From: Balanoglossus misakiensis
Taxonomy: Eukaryota; Hemichordata
Assembly (NCBI GenBank): GCA_040954595.2
Contig: CM082579.2
Coordinates: forward strand, 15,314,001 to 15,378,000
DNA length: 64,000 bases
Direction of reading: 5' to 3'
A model generated the notes under the pieces. It saw only the letters and a program-made list of their open reading frames with translations, did not search any database and was not told the origin of the DNA. This document shows positions 47,901-57,299 of the stretch, in pieces. The translations under genes were made by a program, and so were the position numbers. Position 1 is the first letter of the stretch; every line of letters begins with the position of its first letter.

Positions 47901-50769
47901 GATGCAATCATATTACTGTAAAACGGCAAATTTTCCCAAACTTCGGCAGAAAAAAAGAAGAAAATAAAGTCGCATAAAATGTTTTTCAGAGATAACAGAG
48001 TAGTTAGTAAAATACTAGAATGCGGAAATTTAATTCTCGTGTCACAGTTGCCTCTTTTGATATATTGCAAAATATTTTCTGTCACGAAAATGTCCCGTTT
48101 TACAGTATGTGACAAGACATAACAAGGGGTAGAGATGACAATTTGTCAAGATATTAATTAATTTGTAAAGTTTATGTATGAATGATAAAAAAATTCACTC
48201 ACGCAGTACATAGAGTAAAAAGTTGCACTGTGCATTGTTGCCAGCTGTATCTGAAGCAACATAGCTGATCTGGTAGGTTCCCCAGGAAAAGGTGTCACCT
48301 GTAAGAACAAAATTATGCACATCATTACAGGCATGGGTGCTAAAGCCAAAATAGCTTCCGTTTCTTGAATGTTTTTCATGATTTTCTTTTCAAACTTAGA
48401 ATGGTCCATTTAAGTGAGCTATCTGGTGGGTATACACAGGCATATTATCAACTCCTGATTGTGACTGTACATATAAACATGAACAAGATATGTATACTAA
48501 ACAGATATGGTGCCGCACACGTTTATTCAACTGCCCATTGTAAGAGAACACAACATTTGTGGTATGGGTATCCCCAGTAGTAGTGGAGAATATTAAGTAC
48601 TTTACTGATTAAAGGCCCTGCTCAACAGTTGGTCAAATCTTTTGTTTCCAATAAACAATTACGTGCAAACACAAATGCTTTCGAGTTTTAACTTCATTGT
48701 ACTGCCCTGGGATCGAGGAAAGGGCCTATAAACATATGGTAATAGTATCAGCAATTGAGGCTTTAATACTTGGAAGCAAGATCATCTGTCGCACATAGGA
48801 TGTGCTAGCCATATATGAGTAACGGCCACAAGAATAAACTGTACCAGTATGCTTCATACTGACCATAATCTTAGGAAAGTTGTCTCAGCTTGTTGGTTTC
48901 TGTTTAGATCAACTCCCCACCCCACCCCGATAAAAAAAACTTAGTTAGTGTGAATGTTATATATTATCTATAATCAGAAATGATATTTTATAGGAAACTT
49001 ACCCATTGTGTAGGTTTGTGTCACATTGGCAATGGCGACATAATCTGTAAATATAGGCTCCTGCCATACTCCTGTTGTCAAGCTATTAGGACTAATTATA
49101 CGGGTCGTATTGGGACAGTAAATGACTTCAGGAGCGTGTTTATCTGAAGAAAAAAAAATGAAAGAATAACAAATGTTTGTAAATTAAACAACTGGTCCAC
49201 ACCCCCTATGCATACACTGGTACATTTAGGTAAATGCACTACTAGATGTTAATATCTGTCACATATTCATGAGAAATCCAGATATTGTTAAGTGCTTGTT
49301 TTCTGATACATGTGAATAGACTAGATCACTGTCAAGAAACACTACAAGATAGGACAGGAGTCATGAGATGGTATCCATAGGCATAATAACTGATATGATC
49401 AATTACACTCATGATAAGCCTAGTTCTTGGAACAGCAGAAACTGATGATGATGATGGTGATGATGATGACGATGATGATGATGATGGTGGTGGTGGTGGT
49501 GGTGATGATGATTATGATGATGATGATGGTGATGGTGGTTGTGAATAGTATCATTACATTCAGTGTTAAATACATGTACGGTAGAAACAAAAAGAGTGAG
49601 CGATACAGGCATGGGCAGATGATGATTCCCTATACTTCCTAAAGTAGGGAGATTGCAGGCTGTGTGATTGGAGTACAACACACAGCAGCTAGGGGCTGGT
49701 GAATGTACACAGGAACAACTACTCAAAATTTCACACAGTTTTCCCTGGACAGACACAACATTACAAGGAGAGCTGTGTTAAAGTAAGGATTTAGGATTAA
49801 TCAACTCTGTGAATATGACCCAATTTCTCCTCGTCAGATTATGCATAAAATTGTTTGATAGTAATGAATAAGGCTATTTACCAACAGGTGTGCATGGTGA
49901 ACCAGAGTAACCAATTGGGCACCTGGTACTTCCACAAGCTGATGGCTGGATTTTGACCACACTACCCAATAACTCTTGATCCATTTCAACCCACATGACA
50001 TGATTGCCAAGTGGACTTTGTGAACAGTTCAAAGCCAGACTCTGGATTTCAACAGGAGTCAATACATAATCGTATACATTCATCTGTGTAACATCACCAT
50101 GGAAGCTAAAATAGTTGTCAAGGAGTCCATTTTCGTCATAGCTTTGACCAAGAATTACCATACAGCTGTTGAAAAACAAGAGAATAATGAATTCATTAAA
50201 AGTGCTGGTAAGAAGTTGTCAAAAATAAACTGTGAAAATCAGTATCGTTCCGCATAAGTTTGAATTTGAAAGTGCCACGAAGATAGCTTTGCTGATGTCC
50301 ATAGTTTGCTCCCTTGATTTTTTTGGCCAGTTTTGTTGTAAGTCGCAACATGTTATGATGATATTGTATTGTCATGTAGGAGTAAGACAAGCTACCTAGC
50401 AGATAAGTTATAAACAAGATAACTGCTTCACAAATAAATGGTTCACTTCTCTTGAGGCTTGGGAAAACTTGACAGTATAGGAAAATATAGAATTTTAACA
50501 TGTGATGATGACAATTTTCTATGGCTTTGTAGGAGTTAAAAATGTTCGGAGTTCCACTAGCAACTTACTTTTCTGAGTCATCGATACCTGTCCAGGATGG
50601 AAGGGGTGATGTTACTGCAACACCATTCAAGTAAACTGCCACAATGCCTTCTTCAATTACCATGACAACATTATGCCACGAGTTGTCATCTACTGATACG
50701 GTTACACCATTTGTACTGACAGATAGACTTCTGTCCAGGACAAGAAGGGTACTATCAACTTGGGTTAAG
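41661..50769 (-). CDS. transmembrane polydom/SVEP1-like multi-domain protein, 3' 15 exons
   Basis: Fifteen exons on the minus strand join in frame. Nearly all introns are phase 1, which favours exon shuffling. Encoded in order: a LamG/pentraxin domain (2 exons), an HYR domain (2), a Cys-rich sushi-like module, two exons of uncertain fold, four ephrin-receptor-like Cys-rich (GCC2/GCC3) repeats, two EGF domains, one transmembrane helix and an acidic cytoplasmic tail. Secreted SVEP1/polydom shares most of these modules and acts in cell-matrix adhesion; here the EGF repeats lead into a membrane anchor, so a cell-surface adhesion or receptor role is inferred. The N-terminus is missing: the LamG domain starts mid-fold at 50769 and no earlier exon was recognised up to 64000. 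Confidence 0.85.
42278..42374 (-). CDS. exon n: transmembrane helix
   Basis: It reads SSVDTAVIIGGVAGGLAAVL, then VLGVIMLLMYQR. A hydrophobic stretch of about 23 residues, rich in Gly and followed by a basic residue, fits a single-pass type I anchor. Donor GTAAGT, phase 2. Confidence 0.9.
42642..42770 (-). CDS. exon m: EGF domain 2
   Basis: It reads DKCEGFCSNNAVCIKDSDG, VCECTDEYQGETC. Six Cys with EGF spacing. It ends QVK just before the membrane exon. Confidence 0.9.
42850..43010. repeat. half copy of the ATATATCCACATGTA foldback family
   Basis: It shares GATTCACTATATATCCACAT, GTGTCTTGTATCAAACATAA and AATGGAAAAAGGGCAGC with 45120-45290 and 61065-61365. Confidence 0.7.
43064..43186 (-). CDS. 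exon l: EGF domain 1, calcium-binding type
   Basis: It reads HECRLGLDDCHPNATCRNL, PGYECTCKTGFTGDG. The six-Cys spacing and NATCxN...GYxCxCxxGFxGDG motif are those of EGF repeats of the nidogen/EGF_3 kind. Phase 1 both sides. Confidence 0.9.
43267..43449. mobile_element. 183-bp TTAA-flanked MITE
   Basis: The ends AGGTATACGGTCACCT and AGGTGACTGTATACCT are inverted repeats with one mismatch. TTAA lies directly outside both ends (43263-43266 and 43450-43453). TTAA duplication is used by piggyBac and Kolobok elements; which one is not decidable here. It sits in the intron between exons l and k. Confidence 0.8.
43756..43917 (-). CDS. exon k: ephrin-receptor-like Cys-rich repeat 4
   Basis: It reads YCNVGWYLNQESYRCEKCPV, TYNFEFNQDACQPCPTGY, YETECD. 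162 bases, symmetrical phase 1, donor GTAGGA. Confidence 0.88.
44055..44222 (-). CDS. exon j: ephrin-receptor-like Cys-rich repeat 3
   Basis: It reads CKSVGVQLSVNGSCESCPMG, TYRSNAELQPSCMPCPFG, STLSEDC. 168 bases, symmetrical phase 1, donor GTAAGT. Confidence 0.88.
44467..44628 (-). CDS. exon i: ephrin-receptor-like Cys-rich repeat 2
   Basis: It reads CDVGHYFDNGTSQCQSCPIG, FWQSEEGKFVCNTCPKG, TDESQCQ. 162 bases, symmetrical phase 1, donor GTAGGT. Confidence 0.88.
44874..45035 (-). CDS. exon h: ephrin-receptor-like Cys-rich repeat 1
   Basis: It reads CPEGSYHDTELSQCHPCAIG, YYQPLEGQTACNACPN. The C.pGty......C..CpiGtyq...gq..C..Cp pattern is the GCC2/GCC3 module. 162 bases, phase 1 to phase 1. 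Confidence 0.88.
45120..45290. repeat. half copy of the ATATATCCACATGTA foldback family
   Basis: It has the same blocks as 42850-43010, plus CATTTTGGCCAG and CACTCTTGTGTCTACAAG that are seen in the complete copy at 61065-61365. It lies in the intron upstream of exon h. Confidence 0.7.
45630..45778 (-). CDS. exon g: linker before the Cys-rich repeats
   Basis: It encodes SADAAVVVIEDAVKNG, AEYSVDAETLQ and FCSNGSVLVGEEC. It joins exon f in phase 2 and exon h in phase 1. Donor GTGAGT. Confidence 0.75.
46347..46599 (-). CDS. exon f: extracellular Cys-containing segment
   Basis: Acceptor TCTACTGCAG, donor GTGAGT. It encodes GKTQRGVNCGVSY, then FGICGGECNFDDLEITCG and a basic RRKRQ, a possible furin-type cleavage site. 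It corresponds to the inter-domain region before the ephrin-receptor-like repeats. Ends in phase 2. Confidence 0.75.
47003..47186 (-). CDS. exon e: sushi-like Cys-rich module
   Basis: It reads PAPPVKGISICNEF, GVFCQVDCLPGYKFAS, YYLCHS and FTFPGCS. The CxxGY core resembles a sushi (CCP) domain with an extra Cys pair. The donor GTGAGA is good. The 5' border is uncertain: the only AG nearby is in GAAAAG, and the expected phase-1 join from exon d does not fit it, so the true start may be a few codons upstream at DCEK. Confidence 0.65.
47268..47345. repeat. 44-bp direct duplication
   Basis: ATCATCCAACAGGCAAATAC followed by TACCCAAATGTC occurs twice in tandem in the intron upstream of exon e. Confidence 0.85.
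47345..47395 (-). repeat. tRNA-derived SINE fragment
   Basis: On the minus strand TGCCCTAGTGGCTAGGG resembles an A box and GTGGGTTCGTTACC a B box of a polymerase III promoter, in the right order. The spacing is shorter than in an intact tRNA head, so this is a truncated SINE. Confidence 0.4.
47396..48157. other. intron sequence, no gene
   Basis: It contains two AGACAG-type complementary pieces (CTGAGACGTTTCAGGACC near 47594 and CTGAGATGCTTCAGAACTG near 47655) that look like a degenerate repeat pair. Confidence 0.3.
48203..48298 (-). CDS. exon d: HYR domain, second half
   Basis: It reads DTFSWGTYQISYVASDTAGN, then NAQCNFLLYVL. The GTYxixYxAxDxAGNxAxCxF motif is diagnostic of HYR. Phase 1 on both sides; donor GTGAGT. 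Confidence 0.9.
49003..49143 (-). CDS. exon c: HYR domain, first half
   Basis: Acceptor TTTCTTCAG, donor GTAAGT. It reads KHAPEVIYCPNTT, then GVWQEPIFTDY. The aPxixCP..W.eP.f.D pattern is typical of hyalin repeats. Confidence 0.85.
49443..49545. repeat. (GAT/GGT)n microsatellite
   Basis: About 100 bases of GATGAT and GGTGGT units lie in the intron between exons c and b. It gives an artefactual poly-His frame on the minus strand. Confidence 0.95.
49882..50165 (-). CDS. exon b: LamG/pentraxin, C-terminal part
   Basis: It opens with CMVILGQSYDENG, then SFHGDVTQMNVYDYVL, EIQSLALNC and a late ACGSTRCP. The FxGxVxxMNVYDYVLT motif is the pentraxin/LamG signature. The donor is the weaker GTAAAT. 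Confidence 0.85.
50569..50769 (-). CDS. exon a: LamG/pentraxin, central part
   Basis: Bounded by TTCTTGGCAG and donor GTAAGT. It encodes TQVDSTLLVLDRSLS, then DDNSWHNVVMV and VYLNGV, the W-H...Y-x-N-G pattern of LamG/concanavalin-like folds. It ends in phase 2. Confidence 0.85.
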
Positions 50770-50994
50770 CTGCCAAGAAATTCAAAACAGAGATTAGACA
50801 TAAATCGGTGCATCAGCTGGTACTTTTGGGAAATTATCACACTTTTTTCAAACTGCACCACCTTTAGCCCATACAGAAGTATGCACTGAACTATGTACAA
50901 GTATTATGAACCCTAAGTATGAGTGCATATGCAAGTTTAAACCAGACAAATAATAAATCTTCGCCGCAAAGGAATATGGTCGCCACCGTGAGAA

Positions 50995-52218
50995 AATGCA
51001 AAATACAATTAAAGTTGCAAGCAGCGTTGGCGGGGCACAAGCGGTTCCCATGGTAACAAGCAAATGCCAAGGCTGTATCTGCTGTGGATACCAAGATATT
51101 GGAAAGTAGGTCAAAGGTCACCTGAGGTCACCCCAAATTTGGGCAAAAAAATCGGACCCCATACTAGTCTAGGTCCAACAAAAACCAAACACCTAGCTCT
51201 ATTGGTTCGCCTAGAATTAGGTATGCGCATAATTAATGAGGTCTTGTGTAAGACTCCATATCTGCTCCATCGGCCCTCCAAAAGCCAGGACTCTAACTGC
51301 TGTGGATGCTGAGATATGGGAAATTAGATCAAAGGTCATCCAAGGTCACCCAAAATTTGGGCATAAAATGTTGACCCCAGAGTGGGCCATGTCCAACTAA
51401 AACCAGACCTCTAGCCCTATTGGTTAGCCTGGAATTAGATATGCAGAAAAATGATGTTTCAGAAATAGGTCAAGGGTCATTGCCAAAATTACCAAAATAG
51501 TTGTGTCATGTCCTGGCAGCATTGGTACCCATGTCCACAAAATTCATGACTGTGGTGCTTTTACAAGAGGAGGTATGGGGATATGCATATATAATTAGTT
51601 GTTTTAAAACTGGGTCAAAGGTCATGTCAAAATTGCCCCGAAAAATTGTAACAACTTCCGGTCATATGATGACTCATATCCAAAAAAAGAATTTACGTGC
51701 TGTCAACATTTTGGCTACAAAACAGAATTTTCATTTTTCAATGGTTTTCCGAAAATCCAACATGGCCGCCATAATGATCGACCAATCACAGTGCGCTTCG
51801 CAAACTTGATAAACATAGGTTAGGTGACCACATACCCCGAATCCTGTGACTCGGCAATCGCTGGTTCTGGAGAAGAAGATTTTTAAAGTTTTAAGTAGTT
51901 TTTCAGAAAATCAATTGTAGCAAAAAAACTTTATGTGTGACGTCATGATTTCAATGGGGTAAAATGATGGACAGAAGGTAGGCTACCTGTACACCAAATT
52001 TGAACTCGATCGGCCCAGTAGTTTTTGAGAAGGACTCGTTTAACGATTGTCAGGAAATGCAATATGGCCGCCAGGTCACGTGACTAATTAAATATTCACG
52101 AGCCACTGCACGTCTACTCATTGGCCCCTATCACCCTACCAAGTTTCAGCCCCCAAGGTGCAGCGGTTTTCCAGATCTACCTGGCCGAATTTCTCGGAAG
52201 AAGAAGAAGAAGAAGAAG
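50995..52218 (+). mobile_element. TTAAAGCTGCNAGCAGC repeat, copy 1
   Basis: It starts AATTAAAGTTGCAAGCAGCG, contains two internal sub-repeats (GGTCAAAGGTCACC and CTAGCTCTATTGGTTCGCCT blocks at about 51100 and 51330-51430), and ends near CCGAATTTCTCGGAAGAAG in a GAA run. It is followed head-to-tail by a second copy. No coding frame. Confidence 0.65.
51108..51130 (+). promoter_or_regulatory. DR1 plus DR4-like nuclear-receptor half-site cluster
   Basis: AGGTCAAAGGTCA is a perfect direct repeat of AGGTCA with 1-base spacing (51108-51120). A third AGGTCA follows after CCTG (51125-51130), giving 4-base spacing. The sites lie inside a dispersed repeat, so use in vivo is unproven. Confidence 0.4.
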
Positions 52219-52372
52219 AATTAAAGCTGCGAGCAGCATTGTTGGGCCCAAGCGCTGATCTTGAATTATATATGCACAGTATGAATGAGAAGAAACAGAA
52301 TTTTCTATCGGATGTATTATCTCATGACATAACAATGATGTGTGTATTTTTGCTGCTGAAATAGGGTGAAGT

Positions 52373-52395
52373 AGGTCAAAGGTCACCTGAGGTCA
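52373..52395 (+). promoter_or_regulatory. second DR1 plus DR4-like cluster
   Basis: The same 23-base arrangement as at 51108-51130, base for base at the half-sites, in copy 2 of the repeat. Confidence 0.4.
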
Positions 52396-52643
52396 CCCAA
52401 CATTTGGGCAATTTTTTTTTACCCATACTGGTCCATGTCCAACAAAAACCAAAACTCTAGCTCTATTGGTTCGCCTGTAATTAGGTATGTGCATAATTAA
52501 TGAGGTCAGCAGAGGTCAAAGGGGTCATGAAAAGTAGCAAAATATTTTGATCACACACTAATCCACATTCATCAAAAACCAAACCTCTAGCCCTATAGGT
52601 TAGCCTGGAATTAGATATGCAGAAATAATAACGCGTGATAATT

Positions 52644-52656
52644 AGGTCAAAGGTCA
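52644..52656 (+). promoter_or_regulatory. DR1 half-site pair
   Basis: AGGTCAAAGGTCA again, within the second internal sub-repeat of copy 2. Confidence 0.35.
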
Positions 52657-53425
52657 TGTGAAAAATCGCCAAAAAATTGTTATATATTTTAGTCACATGA
52701 GAATTGATATCCATAAAAAGAATTTGTATGCTATCAATTTTTGGACTAGAAAAAGGAATTTCAATTTTTCTCTGTTTTTTACAAAATCCAATATGGCCAC
52801 CATAATCTTCGACCAATCACAATGCTCTTTGCAAACTTGATAGACATCAGTGTAGTGACCATACTCCCCGAATCTTGCGACTCAGTCATCGCTCGTTCTG
52901 GAGAAGAAGATTTTTGGAGTTTAACTATGGTTTTACAAAAAAACAATAAACCCGCTGTACCTCCGCATGTCTCCACAAGAGCTAGGAGCTCAAAATCGGT
53001 CGGACGCAGACCAGCGGTCTGTCAGGTGTAGTAACCGTAACACCAATAAAGGTAGGTTTTCATTGATTCTAATAGGTCTCCGTTCATCAACATTTCAAAT
53101 ATTCTCCATAATCCAGTAGTTGCCACTGTACTTGAATGAAATATTTCCTTTCAAACTTCCAAATGGTAACCGAATCTCAAATCGCAAATCTTTCCATTTT
53201 AATAACGAAGTCGGATGCCGAAATTACCAACTCACTTTTTCTATCAGACTCCATCATTCTAATACTTTACTTCAATGTTCAAAAATTGTGTAAAACAATA
53301 TCCACTCTCAATCTATATTTCAGGTTTAACGGCGTAATGGCATCCCCGGCCTTTGCTCTATCATAGAGGCAAATGGTATTATCTCTTCCAGTGGAAAAGT
53401 TGCGGAGCTGTACGTATTCTCCCTT

Positions 53426-53623
53426 CTATAATCTGTTCAGCCACTTCGGATTTTCTTTCCAGAATTTAAGTTCCAGAACGTTGCCATCGTGCTGCATACA
53501 AGGCACGCTAAACAGTTTCCCGTTGGCGGAATTCCGGATCTCGACATCCTCCATGACGCGCAATTTCACAGCCATGCCTTGGCTGGTTGCAGATGATGGA
53601 GCTAAGGTACGTAACAATCGCAC
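53426..53623 (-). CDS. unrecognised coding-like exon, strand uncertain
   Basis: The minus strand reads MAVKLRVMEDVEIRNSANGK, LFSVPCMQHDG, LELKFWKENPKW and stops. It looks protein-like (alternating hydrophobic and polar residues) and follows an AG (ACCTTAG). The plus strand, however, also has a good acceptor (TTTTCTTTCCAG, ending near 53462) and donor (GCTAAG then GTACGT at 53606). I cannot choose a strand or name a family. Confidence 0.3.
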   Translation of the reverse strand: MRLLRTLAPSSATSQGMAVKLRVMEDVEIRNSANGKLFSVPCMQHDGNVLELKFWKENPKWLNRL

Positions 53624-53647
53624 CCCGAAACGCCTGGGCCCTTTTTT

Positions 53648-56123
53648 AGCTCACGTGAAAATCACGTGAGCTAATGGTTTAGCGATGTCTGTGTGTGTGT
53701 ATGTATGTGTGTGTGTCTGTCTGTATACCCGATATCTCAAGAACCGCTGAACCGATTTCAACCAAATTTAGTACACAGGTTCAGATATCATATGGCAAGA
53801 ACTGAAAAGGTTTTGGTGGGTGTGGCTTTGATATTAATGAAGTTATTAAAGTTTTAATTTTTCTATTACATGGTTGTCTATGAGAGCTTTCGTTAATGCC
53901 GCATATATGACCAGTGGAAACGGTAGTTTGAGGAGATCGACTGTTTGAGGGCGCTGTGGAATGAGAAAGTCCAGTTTAGCTGTAGCTTGGGCTGTAGCTG
54001 TGTTATAGTATATAGCTCTGTGCTCAGACAGTGTACTCGTCATTACAGTTAGACAGTTTCAGGATCTAAATGGCAAGAACTGGAAAGGTTTTGGTAGGTG
54101 TGGCTTGGATAGTAATGAAATTATCAAATTTTTAATTTGTGAAATGAGACATTCCTGGCGATATTGCCGTGGTTCTGGATCTGGTTCTCTTAGTGGACAC
54201 GACTATACTCCACGGGCGATAATATGGTTTTTTAGGGTTAGGGTTAGGAGGGTTAGGGTTAGGGTTAAATTCACCCTCACATTGCCACCCCTAACCCTCC
54301 TAACCCTAACCCTAACTCACCCTCATTGCCATGGTATCGTTGCCATGGGGTATAGTCGTGTCCACTAAGAGAACCAGATCCGTGGTTCTGTCCATGCTCA
54401 GACGCTGTACCCGTCGTTACGAATAACTTCCCTACGTGAATCCACAAGGAAGCTAACGTTGTTTAGTTGCTTCATAGAGCGTAAATTGTTAATCTACAGT
54501 CAATCTCAAAATGTCACCAGGCTTTCTATTTGTCTATTGTTCAGAGAAATATAACATGGCGGTTGATCACACTAAACAGTAAAATCCGTTTTGTGTGTTT
54601 ATAGGCAGTCTGTTATCGCCAATACTATATAGCGATTGCTAGATGGCCTACCCAATATGTGATCGAGCGAGAATGATAACATTGAATGTCTGTTCAGATC
54701 TCATTCCGTACGTCATACGTCAACATTTCGATTTCGATTTAATCCATTCATAAAGAATTTAGAGAAAGTCGTCTTGAATTGTGACCCTGACTATCAATTT
54801 TACGATGATTTTTTGGCGACGGAATACACGAGACGCCATTGCATTATAACTAGGTCAGCTGGACTTCCAAGGTTACCATTTTGTGTGTATGGAATCTTAT
54901 CACAGAGACCACGTACTTTGACAATATGCCATGCTATATCAATGACGCCCCAGAAAATCTGTCGAAAAATGAATTTGTCTTCTCATGGTGGTGCAATATA
55001 TTTTAATGTCTATTTTGAGGTTGATTTTGGTTTTTGGCTAACATGTATATCAATGTCAGCTTATAGCAATATTAACTGGAAAAATGTTCAAATAGTCAAA
55101 ATTGAAAAACTTAATAACAGCGGATCAGATTCAGTTAAAAATTGGCGTGCATTGGTGTGCAAGTACTTTGGGAAGACCTCGTATGATTTTGTTCAGGTGG
55201 AGTCAGTATCTGGCGTTTGCTATTTTTTATGAATTTTTGGGGGAATTTTCTGCAGTTTTGTTTAAAAAAATTCTTCTCTGAAATTACGTGTCCAATTGAT
55301 TGGAAACTTGGTATGGAGGTTCATAGGGCTTACCTGAATCACATTTGTGCAAACGGTGGTCAAATTTGCAAAAATGCATTTTTGGGCAATATTTCCTGTT
55401 TTTGTCAAAAAATCAAATCCTGTGAAACTGTAAGTGCAATTGTTTTGATACTTTGTATTTGGGTTCCTAGGGGTGATCTCAGTCAGATATGATCAAATTG
55501 TAATGAAATTTGCATAATTGTATTTTTGGGGAATTTCTGCAGGGTTTGGCCAAATAGTCTTCAGTAAAACCACAAGTCCAATTGATTGGAAACTTTGAAT
55601 GGGAATTCATATATGTGATATCAGTCAGATTTGTCTGAATTTCCTGTTGTTTGCCAAAATGTCTTCCTTATTGAAACTTGTTAAAGAGGTTCTTAGGCAT
55701 GAACAGAAATCAAGACCTGATGTAAACTCAGAATTGAAAAGAAATGTTTTCATTCAAATATTGTCGAAATATCAATATGTGTGATAGTGTACTTTTCTAT
55801 CCTGGTTATGGTTCAAATATGGAGTTGTCACAATAATGAAATAATAAGAGGCACTGATCAGTATTCAACAATTAGGTTACAAGGGGGAGTGCAGGGGTTT
55901 CAATTTAAACTTATTTTTTGTTATTTGACATCGTCCCTAACCCCTTACAAAAATTGACAAGGCAACAATTCCACAAACATGTTTACATTTCACAATGGTG
56001 CAACACACAACCCTTACACCATATACACTATAAACCAAAATGGTTTAGCACTGGTTTTTCTAATCTTGTTATTCTGTCAACCAATCACAGTACTGCACGT
56101 GAGCATATTCAGTTAATATCTGG
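53648..56123. mobile_element. 2.3-kb non-autonomous element, copy 2, inverted
   Basis: Reverse-complement copy of 9406-11749, starting AGCTCACGTGAAAATCACGT and ending AGTTAATATCTGG, with a T run outside the hairpin end. It carries a small MITE (54177-54381), an extra 200-base internal duplication (about 53960-54150), and a replaced stretch at about 55710-55930. The apparent 152-codon frame at 54774-55232 has a near-identical partner in copy 1 and no domain. Confidence 0.75.
54177..54381. mobile_element. 205-bp MITE with 8-bp target duplication and TTAGGG repeats
   Basis: The inverted ends GGATCTGGTTCTCTTAGTGG and their complement extend about 35 bp. It is flanked by GTGGTTCT on both sides (54169-54176 and 54382-54389). 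The homologous place in copy 1 (11393-11400) has a single AGAACCAC, the empty site. The centre holds several TTAGGG and CCCTAA units facing each other. An 8-bp duplication fits hAT, P or Merlin families. Confidence 0.85.
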
Positions 56124-56658
56124 TTGTGTGTAGTCATTGTGGGTATGTTAACCTCCCATGTCCTTCATTTTTAGAAATTTAGTATACAAAACTGGATGAC
56201 CGATTATGTTTTAGAGACCTTTCCCGAATCCACCTGAAGCCCAGTCGGAATGTCTTGGGATGTAACCTAAATTCAATATGGCCGCCTCCATGCGTTCACT
56301 TGCATTTGAAAATACGTTGATTTTATCGTCGATTAGCGGTGTTTATTCTCAGTATCAATTTAAACGCGGCACTCGCTCACAAGTCATATTCTAGAAAGAA
56401 AGAAAAAATGATAGTTTCGAGTACAGATTACATGTATTTTAAAACGAGGTTTGGTAACAATGGTATCACTACTAAATGACTTACAATCGATGTTTTTAAT
56501 TGTCTTTGCACCACAGTATGAATCCGGTGATGGTAAATCGCATTCAACTTAGAAGGCATGGAGAAAGCGCAACTGATGGTAACTGGGATGCCAAACTGAA
56601 ACTTTTGGGAGAGAAAACCTTGCCATGTACGGACGTGGGTGTCACAGTTAAACTTGGG

Positions 56659-57296
56659 TTAAATACTACAGCGACAACCGAAGTCCCATTGAGATATGAT
56701 ATGTGGTAGTGCATGTCCACATGAGTGCCGTGTACTAGCCTCTCTCTCTGTAAATCCATCCAGGCTACTGCTTTCTGTACATTGGAGAGAAATGAGAACA
56801 AGATGGTTAAATCATATTTTGTATAAGATGGTGTTGACGAAAATAAGATGCATGTGAATTGTAGGACTGAAATGTTTCTGTAATGAATACTAAATTAAAA
56901 GTTCACAACTTGCATGCAGATAGTAAGTGCTGGGGAAGTTGCAGGGTGGAGATTGCTTTGGTTTAGTTAACTTACTCAATCTTTGTGACTGTTGCATTTC
57001 TTGATTGATAGAGTAGTGTACATGCATTGGCAGGTTTTCTAATATGGCCTCCTCTGTACCCAAGGTCTGGCATAAGGTGGGACACTGTAAGTATTTGCCG
57101 TCTGACACAGAAGATGCCACTTCTAGAAAAAAATAAGAAGGACAGAATGTGATTGGTAAGACACAGAGACGTGAACATGTACACAAAATGATAGGAAATT
57201 GGTGGAAGCAAGTACTGCAGTTAATACTTACTCATCTATGTCTATTCCCTCAAATATCCCTTCTACCATATCATCACCATTTGGTTCTTTTAACAC
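56659..57296 (-). CDS. unrecognised gene, at least two minus-strand exons
   Basis: Exon A (57232-57296) follows TTTTTCCCTAAG and ends at a GTAAGT donor; only one frame is open and gives VLKEPNGDDMVEGIFEGID. Exon B (56976-57122) has acceptor TTTTTTCTAG and donor GTAAGT. In the phase set by exon A it gives SGIFCVRRQILTVSHLMPDL, GYRGGHIRKPANACTLLYQS and RNATVTK. A third exon from about 56767 could add SLDGFTEREASTRHSCGHAL and a stop near 56659, but its acceptor is less certain. The canonical borders and compatible phases make a real gene likely. I do not recognise the protein; it has no visible membrane segment. Confidence 0.55.
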
Positions 57297-57299
57297 CTT

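Larger units (their letters stand above)
52219..53000 (+). mobile_element. TTAAAGCTGCNAGCAGC repeat, copy 2, truncated
   Basis: It starts AATTAAAGCTGCGAGCAGC directly after copy 1's GAA run and repeats the same internal order (GTCAAAGGTCACCTGAGG, TAGCTCTATTGGTTCGCC, AATATGGCCACCATAAT). It lacks the hairpin end seen in the copy at 58868-60933. Confidence 0.6.

Noticed and set aside
49409-49756. Poly-His frame
   Set aside because: Translation of a GAT/GGT microsatellite in an intron.
54230-54312. True telomere or chromosome end
   Set aside because: Only a few TTAGGG units, facing CCCTAA units, inside a MITE with a target duplication.
56500-56709. Plus-strand 69-codon frame containing GNWDAKLKLLGEK
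   Set aside because: It overlaps the candidate third exon of the minus-strand gene and has only a weak acceptor context; neither strand could be proven, and the minus-strand exons A and B have much better splice sites.
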